IMG/VR virus record: IMGVR_UViG_3300024520_000346
Location: 1 to 30,543 of that record
Direction: 5' to 3' (one strand)
DNA: 30,543 nt
From: a virus
Below the pieces are notes generated by a model. It saw only the letters and a list, made by a program, of their open reading frames with translations, was not told the origin of the DNA and made no database searches. Every line of letters starts with the position of its first letter. Position 1 is the stretch's first letter. Shown here one piece after another: positions 1 through 6,351 of this stretch. The position numbers and the translations under genes were made by a program.

Positions 1-1
1 A

Positions 2-346
2 AACCAGGACTACCTGGGGTCTAAATTTCTAGATCGGGAATGGGACGCAGATCGGGCAAGATGGGATCTAGGACACCAGTTATCAGAGATAGCTAAAGAA
101 GCATATGATCACAGGGATCGGCCTACGCTAAAAAGCGGTAAGAAGCTGCGCCAGATAACCATAGATAATCATTATTTTATGTTTGACAGTGGGTATGCGT
201 TCCATGATGCCATGCAAGAATGGGATCAGGAGTGGCATGAGTATGGGATCGGGATGGGTTACAACGAGCGCGATCACGGTATGCTGTGCGCTATTAATCG
301 CAGGTTTTCAGAATTGTACAGCGAGGCCAGTGATGCCAGCGTGTGA
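2..346 (+). CDS. Hypothetical protein, 5' end cut by window edge
   Basis: An open frame runs from the first complete codon (base 2) to a TGA at 344-346, giving 114 codons with no start inside the window, so the N-terminus lies upstream. The product is rich in Asp, Glu, Trp and His, for example EWDADRARWDLGHQL and MQEWDQEWHEYGIGMGYNE, and has no membrane segment. I do not recognise the family. It lies upstream of the replication genes on the same strand and is probably an early accessory protein. The uninterrupted frame and non-random composition support coding; a different-frame ORF beginning at 183 overlaps it and is less likely. Confidence 0.6.
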   Translation, partial: NQDYLGSKFLDREWDADRARWDLGHQLSEIAKEAYDHRDRPTLKSGKKLRQITIDNHYFMFDSGYAFHDAMQEWDQEWHEYGIGMGYNERDHGMLCAINRRFSELYSEASDASV

Positions 347-444
347 TTATATAGTGTTGCCAGTAGGCAATGAAAGTGAAAAAGTAAGCCTGGGGTTCAT
401 TTTCAGCCACGTGGGGGGCAGGTTGCCACGACCACTGGCCAGGA

Positions 445-537
445 ATGGGGCCAATTACCTGGGCTGGGGCTGCCATTGTCACAGTATCTGGCCTGCTGGG
501 CTGGCTGGATAGCCATCACAACTGGCTGTTTACGTAG
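445..537 (+). CDS. Possible 30-residue single-pass membrane peptide
   Basis: ATG at 445 opens 30 codons to TAG at 535-537. The product begins MGPITWAGAAIVTVSGLLGW and ends in a polar, Trp-containing tail, so one membrane helix is plausible. The AGGA before it abuts the ATG and gives poor ribosome-binding spacing. It is listed because the same genome carries several better supported very small membrane proteins. It may equally be chance. Confidence 0.2.
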   Translation: MGPITWAGAAIVTVSGLLGWLDSHHNWLFT

Positions 538-626
538 TCGATTGGCTGGGCTAGTGGGTGCACTTACCTGGGGCTGGCCTATGCGCTGCGAATATCAGCC
601 AGGAATATCCAGCTATACTGGGCCAC

Positions 627-679
627 AAATGACCGTAAAAATATCGAAAATGACCGTACATATTTTAATAATATGTACG
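627..679. promoter_or_regulatory. Operator-like element: direct repeat plus 10-bp palindrome
   Basis: AAATGACCGTA occurs at 627-637 and again at 648-658, exactly 21 bp apart (two helical turns). The second copy runs into a perfect inverted repeat, CGTACATATT (655-664), TTAAT, AATATGTACG (670-679). The element lies 33 bases upstream of the ATG at 712. Spacing and symmetry suggest a binding site for a dimeric regulator controlling the replication block. No clear -35/-10 pair was recognised next to it. Confidence 0.5.
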
Positions 680-711
680 CTATATCCTAAAGGGTTGCTA
701 AGGAAAATATT

Positions 712-1461
712 ATGAGCATTGAATACATCGAATTTTGCGCAGCGTTAAACGTGTTAGATCAACTAGATAAAGATCAGGGTGATGCGTGGCGAGTGGTGCG
801 TGCTGGGGTGCTGGCCACGATGGCCCAGCGCGCGCACTTTCCCCCCAGTCGCTGGGGGGTGCTGTCACACGCTGCTGACAAATTAGCGGAGCAAATTGTC
901 ACGACTGGGGAGAGTAGTGACTGGGAGATCCCTCCCGCTGCCAGCCAAGCAATGGAGAAACTCATCTATAGACTCACTAAAGTATTGGAGCACTTGCTGG
1001 ATGTTTACAAGGCCCAGGCAGATGGAGAGCCGCTAGAAGATCGGCCAGTGTCATGGGTGGGGCTGCCTGATAGCTTTGCCTACTGCCCTGAGTGCAGATC
1101 GTGGCGAGTAACACATCCAGAATTCGGCGGTGAATTTTGCCACGTTTGCTATAATATCCTGATGATACCAGCTCAGGGCTACCTGAAACTAGACGAGCCA
1201 GCAGAAGCAGAGGATCTGGATTTTGGCGATGGCCTACTGGCTGCCCTGGATCGGCGGCCTGAAAATGATGGGCTGTGGACTTTCAAAAATGGGGCCGTGG
1301 TCGCCACTGCACCCTATGGCAGCGCATTGGCAGAGGATCTAAACTTTAGGGCCGGCTTGCTGGATGCCCTAGATGATTATGATAGCCAGGTCAGTGGGAG
1401 CACAGGCAGCGATCAGCCTACTGGCAGCGGCAATGGGGCAGGGCCTGAAAATGAAGATTGA
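712..1461 (+). CDS. Hypothetical protein with zinc-ribbon-like CxxC pairs and internal duplication
   Basis: This 249-residue protein starts at ATG 712 with AAGGA seven bases upstream. The N-terminal ~110 residues look alpha-helical. A zinc-ribbon-like segment follows around residues 124-145 (CPEC then CHVC about 17 residues later). Two copies of a 15-residue motif, AEDLDFGDGLLAALD and AEDLNFRAGLLDALD, start near residues 166 and 207 with 11 of 15 identical. The tail is Gly/Ser-rich. The stop overlaps the primase start by 11 bases, so the two are probably translationally coupled. I do not recognise the family; a nucleic-acid-binding accessory replication role is only inference from position and the zinc motif. 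Confidence 0.75.
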   Translation: MSIEYIEFCAALNVLDQLDKDQGDAWRVVRAGVLATMAQRAHFPPSRWGVLSHAADKLAEQIVTTGESSDWEIPPAASQAMEKLIYRLTKVLEHLLDVYKAQADGEPLEDRPVSWVGLPDSFAYCPECRSWRVTHPEFGGEFCHVCYNILMIPAQGYLKLDEPAEAEDLDFGDGLLAALDRRPENDGLWTFKNGAVVATAPYGSALAEDLNFRAGLLDALDDYDSQVSGSTGSDQPTGSGNGAGPENED

Positions 1462-4153
1462 TCTAGAGACTATTAAACAAGCTAACCCTATAGAGGCTGT
1501 GATCACCGAAACGGCCAAAGTCACCCTGGCTGGCAGGCGTGCCTATCTTAAAGCCACAGAGCACAGCAGTCTGGTGGTAGATGTGGATAAGCAGGCGTAC
1601 TGGTGGAACAGTAAGGGCCATCAGGGCGATGTGATCAGCTGGCTTGAAAATGTCCACGGTTATACATTTAAGCAGGCAGTTGAATGGCTGGCAGCCAGGG
1701 CAGGCATGGATCTAGACTGGGGTGCGGGATCGGATGACTGGCAGCGCACCAGAAAGCGCCAGGATGCGCTGGGCGCTGTGATGGCCTACTTCATAAAGTG
1801 CGCAGCCACTAGCGCTGCCTACGATGACTATCGAGCCAGCAGGGGCTGGGCGCTAGACACAGGCGCAGAGGCTGGGCTGGGCTGGTATGATGGTGATCGC
1901 CACTCACTACTGCGTGCTATGAAGATCGAAGGGCTGGCAGCGGATCATGATGTGGTTAAAGCTGCTGGCAGCATACCTGCTATGTCGCTAGTGTATGGCC
2001 ACAGCCTGGCCAGTCGGGTGCGCTACTTTAGCACCAGGGCCACAAAGCCAGGCGCAGTGCCCAAGATGTGGAACCCACCAGCCATACTATTGGGGGATCG
2101 GCGGCCATACTTTAATCACAAATATCAGAGCAGGGCAAAAAATGTGGTCATAGTCGAGGGCCAGGCTGATGCCATCACCCTGGCCCAGTGGGGAGTGGCT
2201 GCTGTGGCGCTGGCTGGGTGCAGTTTGGATCTAGTGCTGGCCAAGCAATTAGCAGGCCACGGCCAGATCTACCTGGGCCTGGATGATGATCAGGCTGGGC
2301 GCGCTGGCACAGGTGCGGCCGCTGCCCTACTGGGTGCTGGGGTGCGCGTGGTGACATGGCCACAAAAAGATCCCAATGATTGGCTAGTGAATGATCGTCC
2401 AGGGCGCAGCAAGGTGATTGAATTGTTACAGGATGCGCCACTGTATGTGATGTGGCTGGCTGGCCAGGTGGCTACTGCCCAGGGTGGCACTGCCAGGGTG
2501 GGTGCGGTGCGTGCCACAGTAGCAGAGGCCGTGCGGCTGGATGTTATTAGCTGGCGCATGAACAGATCAGATATCGCAGGCGCTATGGGGATCGGCCTAA
2601 CCGATCTAGATGCGATGGTGAAAGAACAGCGCCAGGTATCTGCCAGCCAGCCAGCTAACAAGCCAGCCAGCAAACCAGTGTCCAGCAGTGACGATGGCAC
2701 CCATGAGGCGATGATCAAGGCTGCGCTGTTAAAAGAAGAAGCCAGCCATCATGGGCACGCCAGGTGCCTGGCGCTGCTATATCCTAACAAGTTTTTATAT
2801 GTGAATGAATGGGGCTGGCTGCGCTTTAATGGCACCCACTGGCAGCGGGGGGCCGATCTAGGCGTGGAGGCCGCTGTTACTGATACACTCAAGCAGCGCG
2901 CACACGCAGCCATTGATCAGCGTGATTCATATGGGGAGCTACTCAAGCGCACATCGACAAATAGAGGCTGGATCACTGGCACCAGGGATCAGCTGCGAGT
3001 GATCGCACAGGCAGAGTATACTGATTTTGATCAGCAGGCGTGGCTGCTCAATTGTGCTAACGGGGTGGTAGATCTGCGCACTGGCCAGCTAATGGCCCAC
3101 GACAGCAGCACCCAGCACTTTACCTACTGCCTACCCACTAATTATGATCCAGATGCAGATTATAGTCAGTGGCTGATCTTCTTATGCGGGGTGATCGGCC
3201 AGGATGGCCTAAGTGTGGATAGCCAGGTGATCAAATATCTACAGCAGGCTGTGGGCTACAGCCTAACAGGAGAGACTAGGGAGGAGATCTTCTTTTATCT
3301 TTATGGGCCTACGCGCAGCGGCAAAGGCACATTTACTGAGACACTACTGGCGCTGCTGGGGGATCCACTGGGTAAAGAGGTAGACTTTGCGACCCTGACA
3401 GCAGATCGATCTGGCGACACAGATAATTTTGATCTGGCCCATCTGTTTGCTAGTAGATTTATCACAGCAGCAGAGAGCGGAAAATACAAGCGAATTAACG
3501 AGGCCAAGATCAAGGCCATGACTGGTGGCAACCAGGTGCGCTGCTCCTTTAAAAGAAAAGATCACTTTGAATACTGGCCCAGATTTAAAATCTGGATGAC
3601 GTCTAACTGGCCGCTTAATTTGGATGTTGACGACCACGCGGCGTGGGGCAGGGCGAACGTGATCAATTTTCCCCATAGCCACTTAGGCAGAGAGGACAAA
3701 GGACTGAAGCGGCGACTACGAGAGCCAGCACAGCTAGAGGGCGTGCTGGCCTGGGCTGTGGCTGGGGCCATTGCCTGGTATGCTAGCGAGGACGGGCTAG
3801 TAGCACCTAAAGCAATTAAGGCGGCTACAGCACAGCAGCGACTAGAGCAGGATCTGATCAGACAATGGATCGATGATTGCATGGCTGTGGCTGATCCTGA
3901 GTGTCGAGATGATGACTGTTTTATGACTAGTGGCGATCTGTACGCAGCCTTTCAAGCGTGGGCAGCCAGCCAGGGGATCGCACCTAATCAGATCAAAAAA
4001 GTGCGCTGGTTTGGGATCAGTCTGGCCAGCAAAGGCTATAGCCCAGCCAGGACTACCAGGGCTGGTAAGCAGGTGCGTGGTTATTGGGGGCTGCGGCTGC
4101 GGCCAGATGCGCCAGGCGTGCCTGCTTTGGCTCAGAAAGGGATGGTTTTATAA
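1451..4153 (+). CDS. Primase-helicase fusion (TOPRIM primase and SF3/D5 helicase)
   Basis: This is a 900-residue replication protein. Residues 1-80 resemble the DnaG CHC2 N-terminus in fold pattern (NPIEAVITE, GDVISWLENV, EAV-like EWLAARAG), but the usual Cys/His zinc ligands are absent. A TOPRIM region spans about 228-312, with VEGQADAI (catalytic Glu), LGLDDDQAG and DPNDWL. A D5_N-like segment precedes an SF3 helicase with Walker A GPTRSGKGT near 618, a DFATL region, and a sensor-like WMTSNWPLNLD near 715. It would prime and unwind DNA at the phage origin. I chose ATG 1451 because it puts the CHC2-like domain at the N-terminus; the frame is open back to 1373 without a ribosome site. Similar fusions occur in phages and P4-like elements. 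Confidence 0.9.
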   Translation: MKIDLETIKQANPIEAVITETAKVTLAGRRAYLKATEHSSLVVDVDKQAYWWNSKGHQGDVISWLENVHGYTFKQAVEWLAARAGMDLDWGAGSDDWQRTRKRQDALGAVMAYFIKCAATSAAYDDYRASRGWALDTGAEAGLGWYDGDRHSLLRAMKIEGLAADHDVVKAAGSIPAMSLVYGHSLASRVRYFSTRATKPGAVPKMWNPPAILLGDRRPYFNHKYQSRAKNVVIVEGQADAITLAQWGVAAVALAGCSLDLVLAKQLAGHGQIYLGLDDDQAGRAGTGAAAALLGAGVRVVTWPQKDPNDWLVNDRPGRSKVIELLQDAPLYVMWLAGQVATAQGGTARVGAVRATVAEAVRLDVISWRMNRSDIAGAMGIGLTDLDAMVKEQRQVSASQPANKPASKPVSSSDDGTHEAMIKAALLKEEASHHGHARCLALLYPNKFLYVNEWGWLRFNGTHWQRGADLGVEAAVTDTLKQRAHAAIDQRDSYGELLKRTSTNRGWITGTRDQLRVIAQAEYTDFDQQAWLLNCANGVVDLRTGQLMAHDSSTQHFTYCLPTNYDPDADYSQWLIFLCGVIGQDGLSVDSQVIKYLQQAVGYSLTGETREEIFFYLYGPTRSGKGTFTETLLALLGDPLGKEVDFATLTADRSGDTDNFDLAHLFASRFITAAESGKYKRINEAKIKAMTGGNQVRCSFKRKDHFEYWPRFKIWMTSNWPLNLDVDDHAAWGRANVINFPHSHLGREDKGLKRRLREPAQLEGVLAWAVAGAIAWYASEDGLVAPKAIKAATAQQRLEQDLIRQWIDDCMAVADPECRDDDCFMTSGDLYAAFQAWAASQGIAPNQIKKVRWFGISLASKGYSPARTTRAGKQVRGYWGLRLRPDAPGVPALAQKGMVL

Positions 4154-4170
4154 GACACATAGAAAACACT

Positions 4171-4390
4171 AGACGGATTAAGACACAAAATCTTGACTTA
4201 TTGACTTGCTTTTTATTTTCGCATAACGGCAAAATGACGAAAATGTTAATAGAGAATGAGTAAAAAAAGAGTTTTATACATGAAATTAGACATAAGACAG
4301 ATTAAGACACAAAATCCCCAGGAGGCATCAGCTATACACGCGTTACTCCCAAGTGAAAAAGTATTGTCTTAATCTGTCTTGTGTCTAATT
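4171..4390. repeat. AT-rich region with direct and inverted repeats; candidate origin or operator
   Basis: A 22-base motif beginning AGACGGATTAAGACACAAAA occurs at 4171-4192 and, with one change, at 4295-4316. The second copy is part of a long inverted repeat: 4284-4309 pairs with 4365-4390 at 25 of 26 positions, and the right arm ends just before the ribosome site of the gene at 4413. The spacer between the direct copies is AT-rich, with TTGACT twice and long A/T runs. Repeats beside a helicase gene are typical of phage origins, but an mRNA hairpin or operator is also possible. Confidence 0.55.
4280..4372 (+). CDS. Possible 30-residue peptide resembling the primase N-terminus
   Basis: ATG 4280 opens 30 codons ending in TAA at 4370-4372. 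The product starts MKLDIRQIKTQNPQEA. The primase starts MKIDLETIKQANPIEA: 9 of 16 residues are identical and 2 more are conservative. Upstream AAAGAG is a weak ribosome site. The ORF lies inside the repeat region, so its sequence is also constrained by the inverted repeat. It may be a duplicated remnant of the primase start, a regulatory leader, or coincidence. Confidence 0.25.
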   Translation: MKLDIRQIKTQNPQEASAIHALLPSEKVLS

Positions 4391-4412
4391 GAATGAAAAG
4401 GTGAATAAAAAA

Positions 4413-4628
4413 ATGGGCAAAAAACCGGAGAAATCAGTAATTTTAGAGGGACATTTTCAGGCGCTGCCAGATGAAGATCGGGCAAAAGTAGCCCAGGCCA
4501 TTGCTGATCTGCGCAACGGGCTGGAACTAAAGCGAGGCTGTGCATCAGGGCTGGGTGATGTGTCTGGGCTGCGGCTAGTGTATGCGCTGGGGCAGCATTT
4601 GAATAAGGGGCAGAGTAATGGTAAATAA
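4413..4628 (+). CDS. Small hypothetical protein, 71 residues
   Basis: The start chosen is ATG 4413, preceded by AAAAGGTGA, the same ribosome-site style as at 6352, 20888 and 30305. A TTG at 4389 would extend the frame but lies inside the inverted repeat and upstream of that site. The protein is basic at the N-terminus (MGKKPEKS) and has a helical centre (LPDEDRAKVAQAIADLRNG). No family is recognised. Its stop overlaps the next start by 11 bases. The large upstream hairpin (4284-4390) could affect its expression. Confidence 0.65.
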   Translation: MGKKPEKSVILEGHFQALPDEDRAKVAQAIADLRNGLELKRGCASGLGDVSGLRLVYALGQHLNKGQSNGK

Positions 4629-4914
4629 AGCAATTGTGCGTAATTGGTTCAGAGAGCCATACGACTGGGCGAAAATGTCAAAAAGAACGACGCTTGTTCT
4701 CAGTGAAAATTCTATAGAATCCGATGGTGATGTGTGCCAAGATTGTCAAACATTCGATCAGTATTCTATGGTAGGCAAGCAAGTGGTGGGCGTGTGCTCA
4801 TACTGCGAGGGCCTAGGTATGAACACAGATGATAATTATGGGCCAGTCTACTGCGATGTCTGTGGCGCTACTGGCGAGTGTAGATCGTGTGGTGGTACAG
4901 GGGCGGTGCAATGA
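4618..4914 (+). CDS. DnaJ-type cysteine-rich (CxxCxGxG) protein without J domain
   Basis: This 98-residue protein has four CxxC pairs in its C-terminal two thirds: CQDC, CSYCEGLG, CDVCGATG and CRSCGGTG. CSYCEGLG and CRSCGGTG match the CxxCxGxG signature of the DnaJ/Hsp40 zinc domain exactly, and CDVCGATG nearly does. The order fits a two-zinc-centre domain. There is no HPD J domain, so it cannot be a full co-chaperone; it may bind nucleic acid or unfolded protein. ATG 4618 overlaps the previous stop. ATG 4675 is an alternative start that keeps all cysteines. It ends in an ATGA overlap with the next gene. Confidence 0.75.
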   Translation: MVNKAIVRNWFREPYDWAKMSKRTTLVLSENSIESDGDVCQDCQTFDQYSMVGKQVVGVCSYCEGLGMNTDDNYGPVYCDVCGATGECRSCGGTGAVQ

Positions 4915-5123
4915 GTAGCAACAGCACAGCACCCAGGCTGGCTGCCTGGGGTCAATTTAAGCAGATGATCAGCCACTGCGCACAGGGATGGCAGCCAACA
5001 CCAGCAGGCGCACGCTGCGAGGTTTGTCAGGGGCCGCTGTGGGAAAAACAGATCAGCAGCCAATGGGAGCGGCGACAATGCAGCAGCGGCTGTGGCTGGT
5101 CAAGGAATTACAGGACTAGGTGA
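4911..5123 (+). CDS. Small zinc-ribbon-like protein, 70 residues
   Basis: The start ATG 4911 overlaps the previous stop as ATGA, the commonest junction in this genome; the frame is open upstream to 4887 but that start has no advantage. The protein carries CEVC and, about 22 residues later, CSSGC, with aromatic residues between (PLWEKQ, QWERR), a pattern like a short zinc ribbon. The N-terminus is polar. The TGA at 5121-5123 lies inside the ribosome site of the next gene, implying coupled translation. The family is not recognised. Confidence 0.65.
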   Translation: MSSNSTAPRLAAWGQFKQMISHCAQGWQPTPAGARCEVCQGPLWEKQISSQWERRQCSSGCGWSRNYRTR

Positions 5124-5127
5124 TAAA

Positions 5128-5931
5128 ATGCAATTAATGAAAAAAGCACAGGACGCGATCAGCGTGCCTGTGACTATGATCAAGGAACAAAAAAAGAGAG
5201 ATCCTCAACAGCTAGCCGATCTGGTATCAGCGATGCCTGACGATGTGTCAGATTTTTGGTATAAACGAAAAACGCCAAAGGCCACGTTTGATCCTGTGGC
5301 TATCCAGGCGCTGGGCACCCTGGCCACCTGGCTGGCAGGTATGGCTGGGCTGATGTGGTTTATAATCCGCTGCCCCAATTTTGTGGACGTGGCCACAGAT
5401 CCTGGCCACTTTAACTGGCTGTGGAGGGAGGTAGTGGTAGTGGTGGTGATGACTGGGGCACTGTGCCTAGTGGGCCTGGTGGTGCTGTATGCCAGCACGA
5501 TGGCAGAGCAGGAGGAGGCTGTCATTAATAGACGCAACGTAAACTTTATAGAGGGGCAGGCACGGCCAGCCACACTGGCTGCGCCAAAGCCACGGACGAT
5601 CAGAATTGAAAAAGAGACAGCGCCAGGCCAGCTAAAACTGGATCGCTTCGACGTGCCAGGGCCACTGGATCAGCTATTGCCAGCAGTGGCGCTGGCCGTG
5701 CTAGTCGATGGCCGTGCTTTTTCCAGGCAGGGGCTGGCCGTGGGTGATGATCGGGTAATGAGTCAGAGCCAGTATAATAAAATGCTGCTACCATTCTTCA
5801 CTGCTGGCCAGGTGGCTGGGCAGGGTGGGCGCACGTTTGATGGGCGCGCGCTGGCTGAAAAATCGGGCCGTGGTTACACATTGACAACAGAAGGAAAAGC
5901 CATACTGACCACTTACCTCCCCAGGGGGTGA
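5128..5931 (+). CDS. Two-helix membrane protein with soluble C-terminal domain
   Basis: ATG 5128 is favoured over 5092 because AGGTGA sits at 5118-5123, four bases upstream. The protein has 267 residues. A polar N-terminus of about 60 residues precedes two hydrophobic segments near residues 61-80 (LATWLAGMAGLMWFII) and 103-126 (VVVVVVMTGALCLVGLVV). A charged linker follows. The last ~110 residues (QYNKMLLPFFTAGQVAGQGG, then GRGYTLTTEGKAIL) resemble a winged-helix fold, but this is pattern reading only. It may be a membrane-tethered DNA-binding or regulatory protein. No family name can be given with confidence. Confidence 0.7.
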   Translation: MQLMKKAQDAISVPVTMIKEQKKRDPQQLADLVSAMPDDVSDFWYKRKTPKATFDPVAIQALGTLATWLAGMAGLMWFIIRCPNFVDVATDPGHFNWLWREVVVVVVMTGALCLVGLVVLYASTMAEQEEAVINRRNVNFIEGQARPATLAAPKPRTIRIEKETAPGQLKLDRFDVPGPLDQLLPAVALAVLVDGRAFSRQGLAVGDDRVMSQSQYNKMLLPFFTAGQVAGQGGRTFDGRALAEKSGRGYTLTTEGKAILTTYLPRG

Positions 5932-5932
5932 T

Positions 5933-5974
5933 GGTTTGATTTTTTGGTTTTTGGTTGGTTTGGTTTGGTTTTTT
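5933..5974 (+). other. T/G-only tract with five GG runs (possible two-tetrad G-quadruplex)
   Basis: Between the membrane protein and the gene at 6051 lies a nearly pure T/G tract. GG pairs occur at 5946, 5953, 5957, 5962 and 5967 with loops of 2-5 T. A further GG is at 5933, and T6 follows at 5969-5974. DNA or RNA of this form can form a two-layer quadruplex. A function in termination or translation is unproven. Confidence 0.35.
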
Positions 5975-6000
5975 GAACGAGAACAGAACCAAAATTATAA

Positions 6001-6034
6001 GCCTGCGGCCATCCAGGGCGGGGCGGTCGCAGGC
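6001..6034 (+). other. Hairpin upstream of the gene at 6051
   Basis: GCCTGCG (6001-6007) pairs with CGCAGGC (6028-6034) across a 20-base GC-rich loop. It lies just upstream of the AAAGGA ribosome site at 6038-6043. It may affect mRNA stability or translation. There is no T-run, so it is not a classical terminator. Confidence 0.35.
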
Positions 6035-6050
6035 GCAAAAGGATGCGCAC

Positions 6051-6317
6051 ATGATAGGTAAAGATTGTTTTCTAGAGGATGATGAACTGATCGAGAGGCT
6101 GGCTGACTGCGCTCATGTAGCCTGGTCGGGCTGGATGAAGTATATGTTTAGTAAAATGCACGACGATTGCGAGGGTGGGCTGCGCCTCCCAGGCGAATTT
6201 GTCGATAGGTGGGTGCGGCAAATGAACACACCCTATGCAGGTTTACCGGAAATTGAGAAAGAGAGCGATAGAGTGGAGGCTAAAAAGATTATTGAGATAA
6301 TTACATTTAACGGCTAG
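6051..6317 (+). CDS. Conserved small phage protein (WSGWMKYMF / RQMNTPY family)
   Basis: The start is ATG 6051 with AAAGGA about seven bases upstream; an upstream ATG-initiated extension from 5955 would translate the T/G tract and is unlikely. The 88-residue protein reads LIERLADCAHVAWSGWMKYM, later DRWVRQMNTPYAGL, then EKESDRVEAKKII. This pattern (Trp-Ser-Gly-Trp-Met, Arg-Gln-Met, Thr-Pro-Tyr, Glu-Lys-Glu-Ser-Asp-Arg) is one I recall from many phage genomes as a small conserved protein of unknown role. It is probably cytoplasmic, with an accessory or early function. Confidence 0.75.
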   Translation: MIGKDCFLEDDELIERLADCAHVAWSGWMKYMFSKMHDDCEGGLRLPGEFVDRWVRQMNTPYAGLPEIEKESDRVEAKKIIEIITFNG

Positions 6318-6351
6318 CAACTACCAAACAGGCATAAAAGGTGAATAAAAA

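Larger units (their letters stand above)
347..711 (+). other. Gap of 365 bases between partial gene and first replication-block gene
   Basis: The stretch contains one weak tiny ORF (445-537) and, in its last 90 bases, a direct repeat and a palindrome that look regulatory. The frames open across 183-512 and 476-715 have no good ribosome binding site and unconvincing composition. No terminator with a T-run is visible after the partial gene. Confidence 0.5.

Noticed and set aside
183-512. Forward ORF of 109 residues
   Set aside because: It overlaps the better supported partial gene ending at 346, starts without a ribosome site, and its composition is not protein-like.
1373-1450. N-terminal extension of the primase to ATG 1373
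   Set aside because: It would lie wholly within the previous gene without a ribosome site; the domain pattern begins at 1451.
3301-3882. Overlapping reverse-strand ORFs opposite the helicase domain
   Set aside because: The forward frame has clear SF3 motifs; the reverse products are low-complexity shadows.
4193-4229. Promoter from TTGACT at 4193 or 4201
   Set aside because: No acceptable -10 hexamer lies at 16-18 bases from either.
5955-6050. N-terminal extension of the conserved small protein to 5955
   Set aside because: It would translate the T/G tract and hairpin; ATG 6051 has a good ribosome site and matches the family start.
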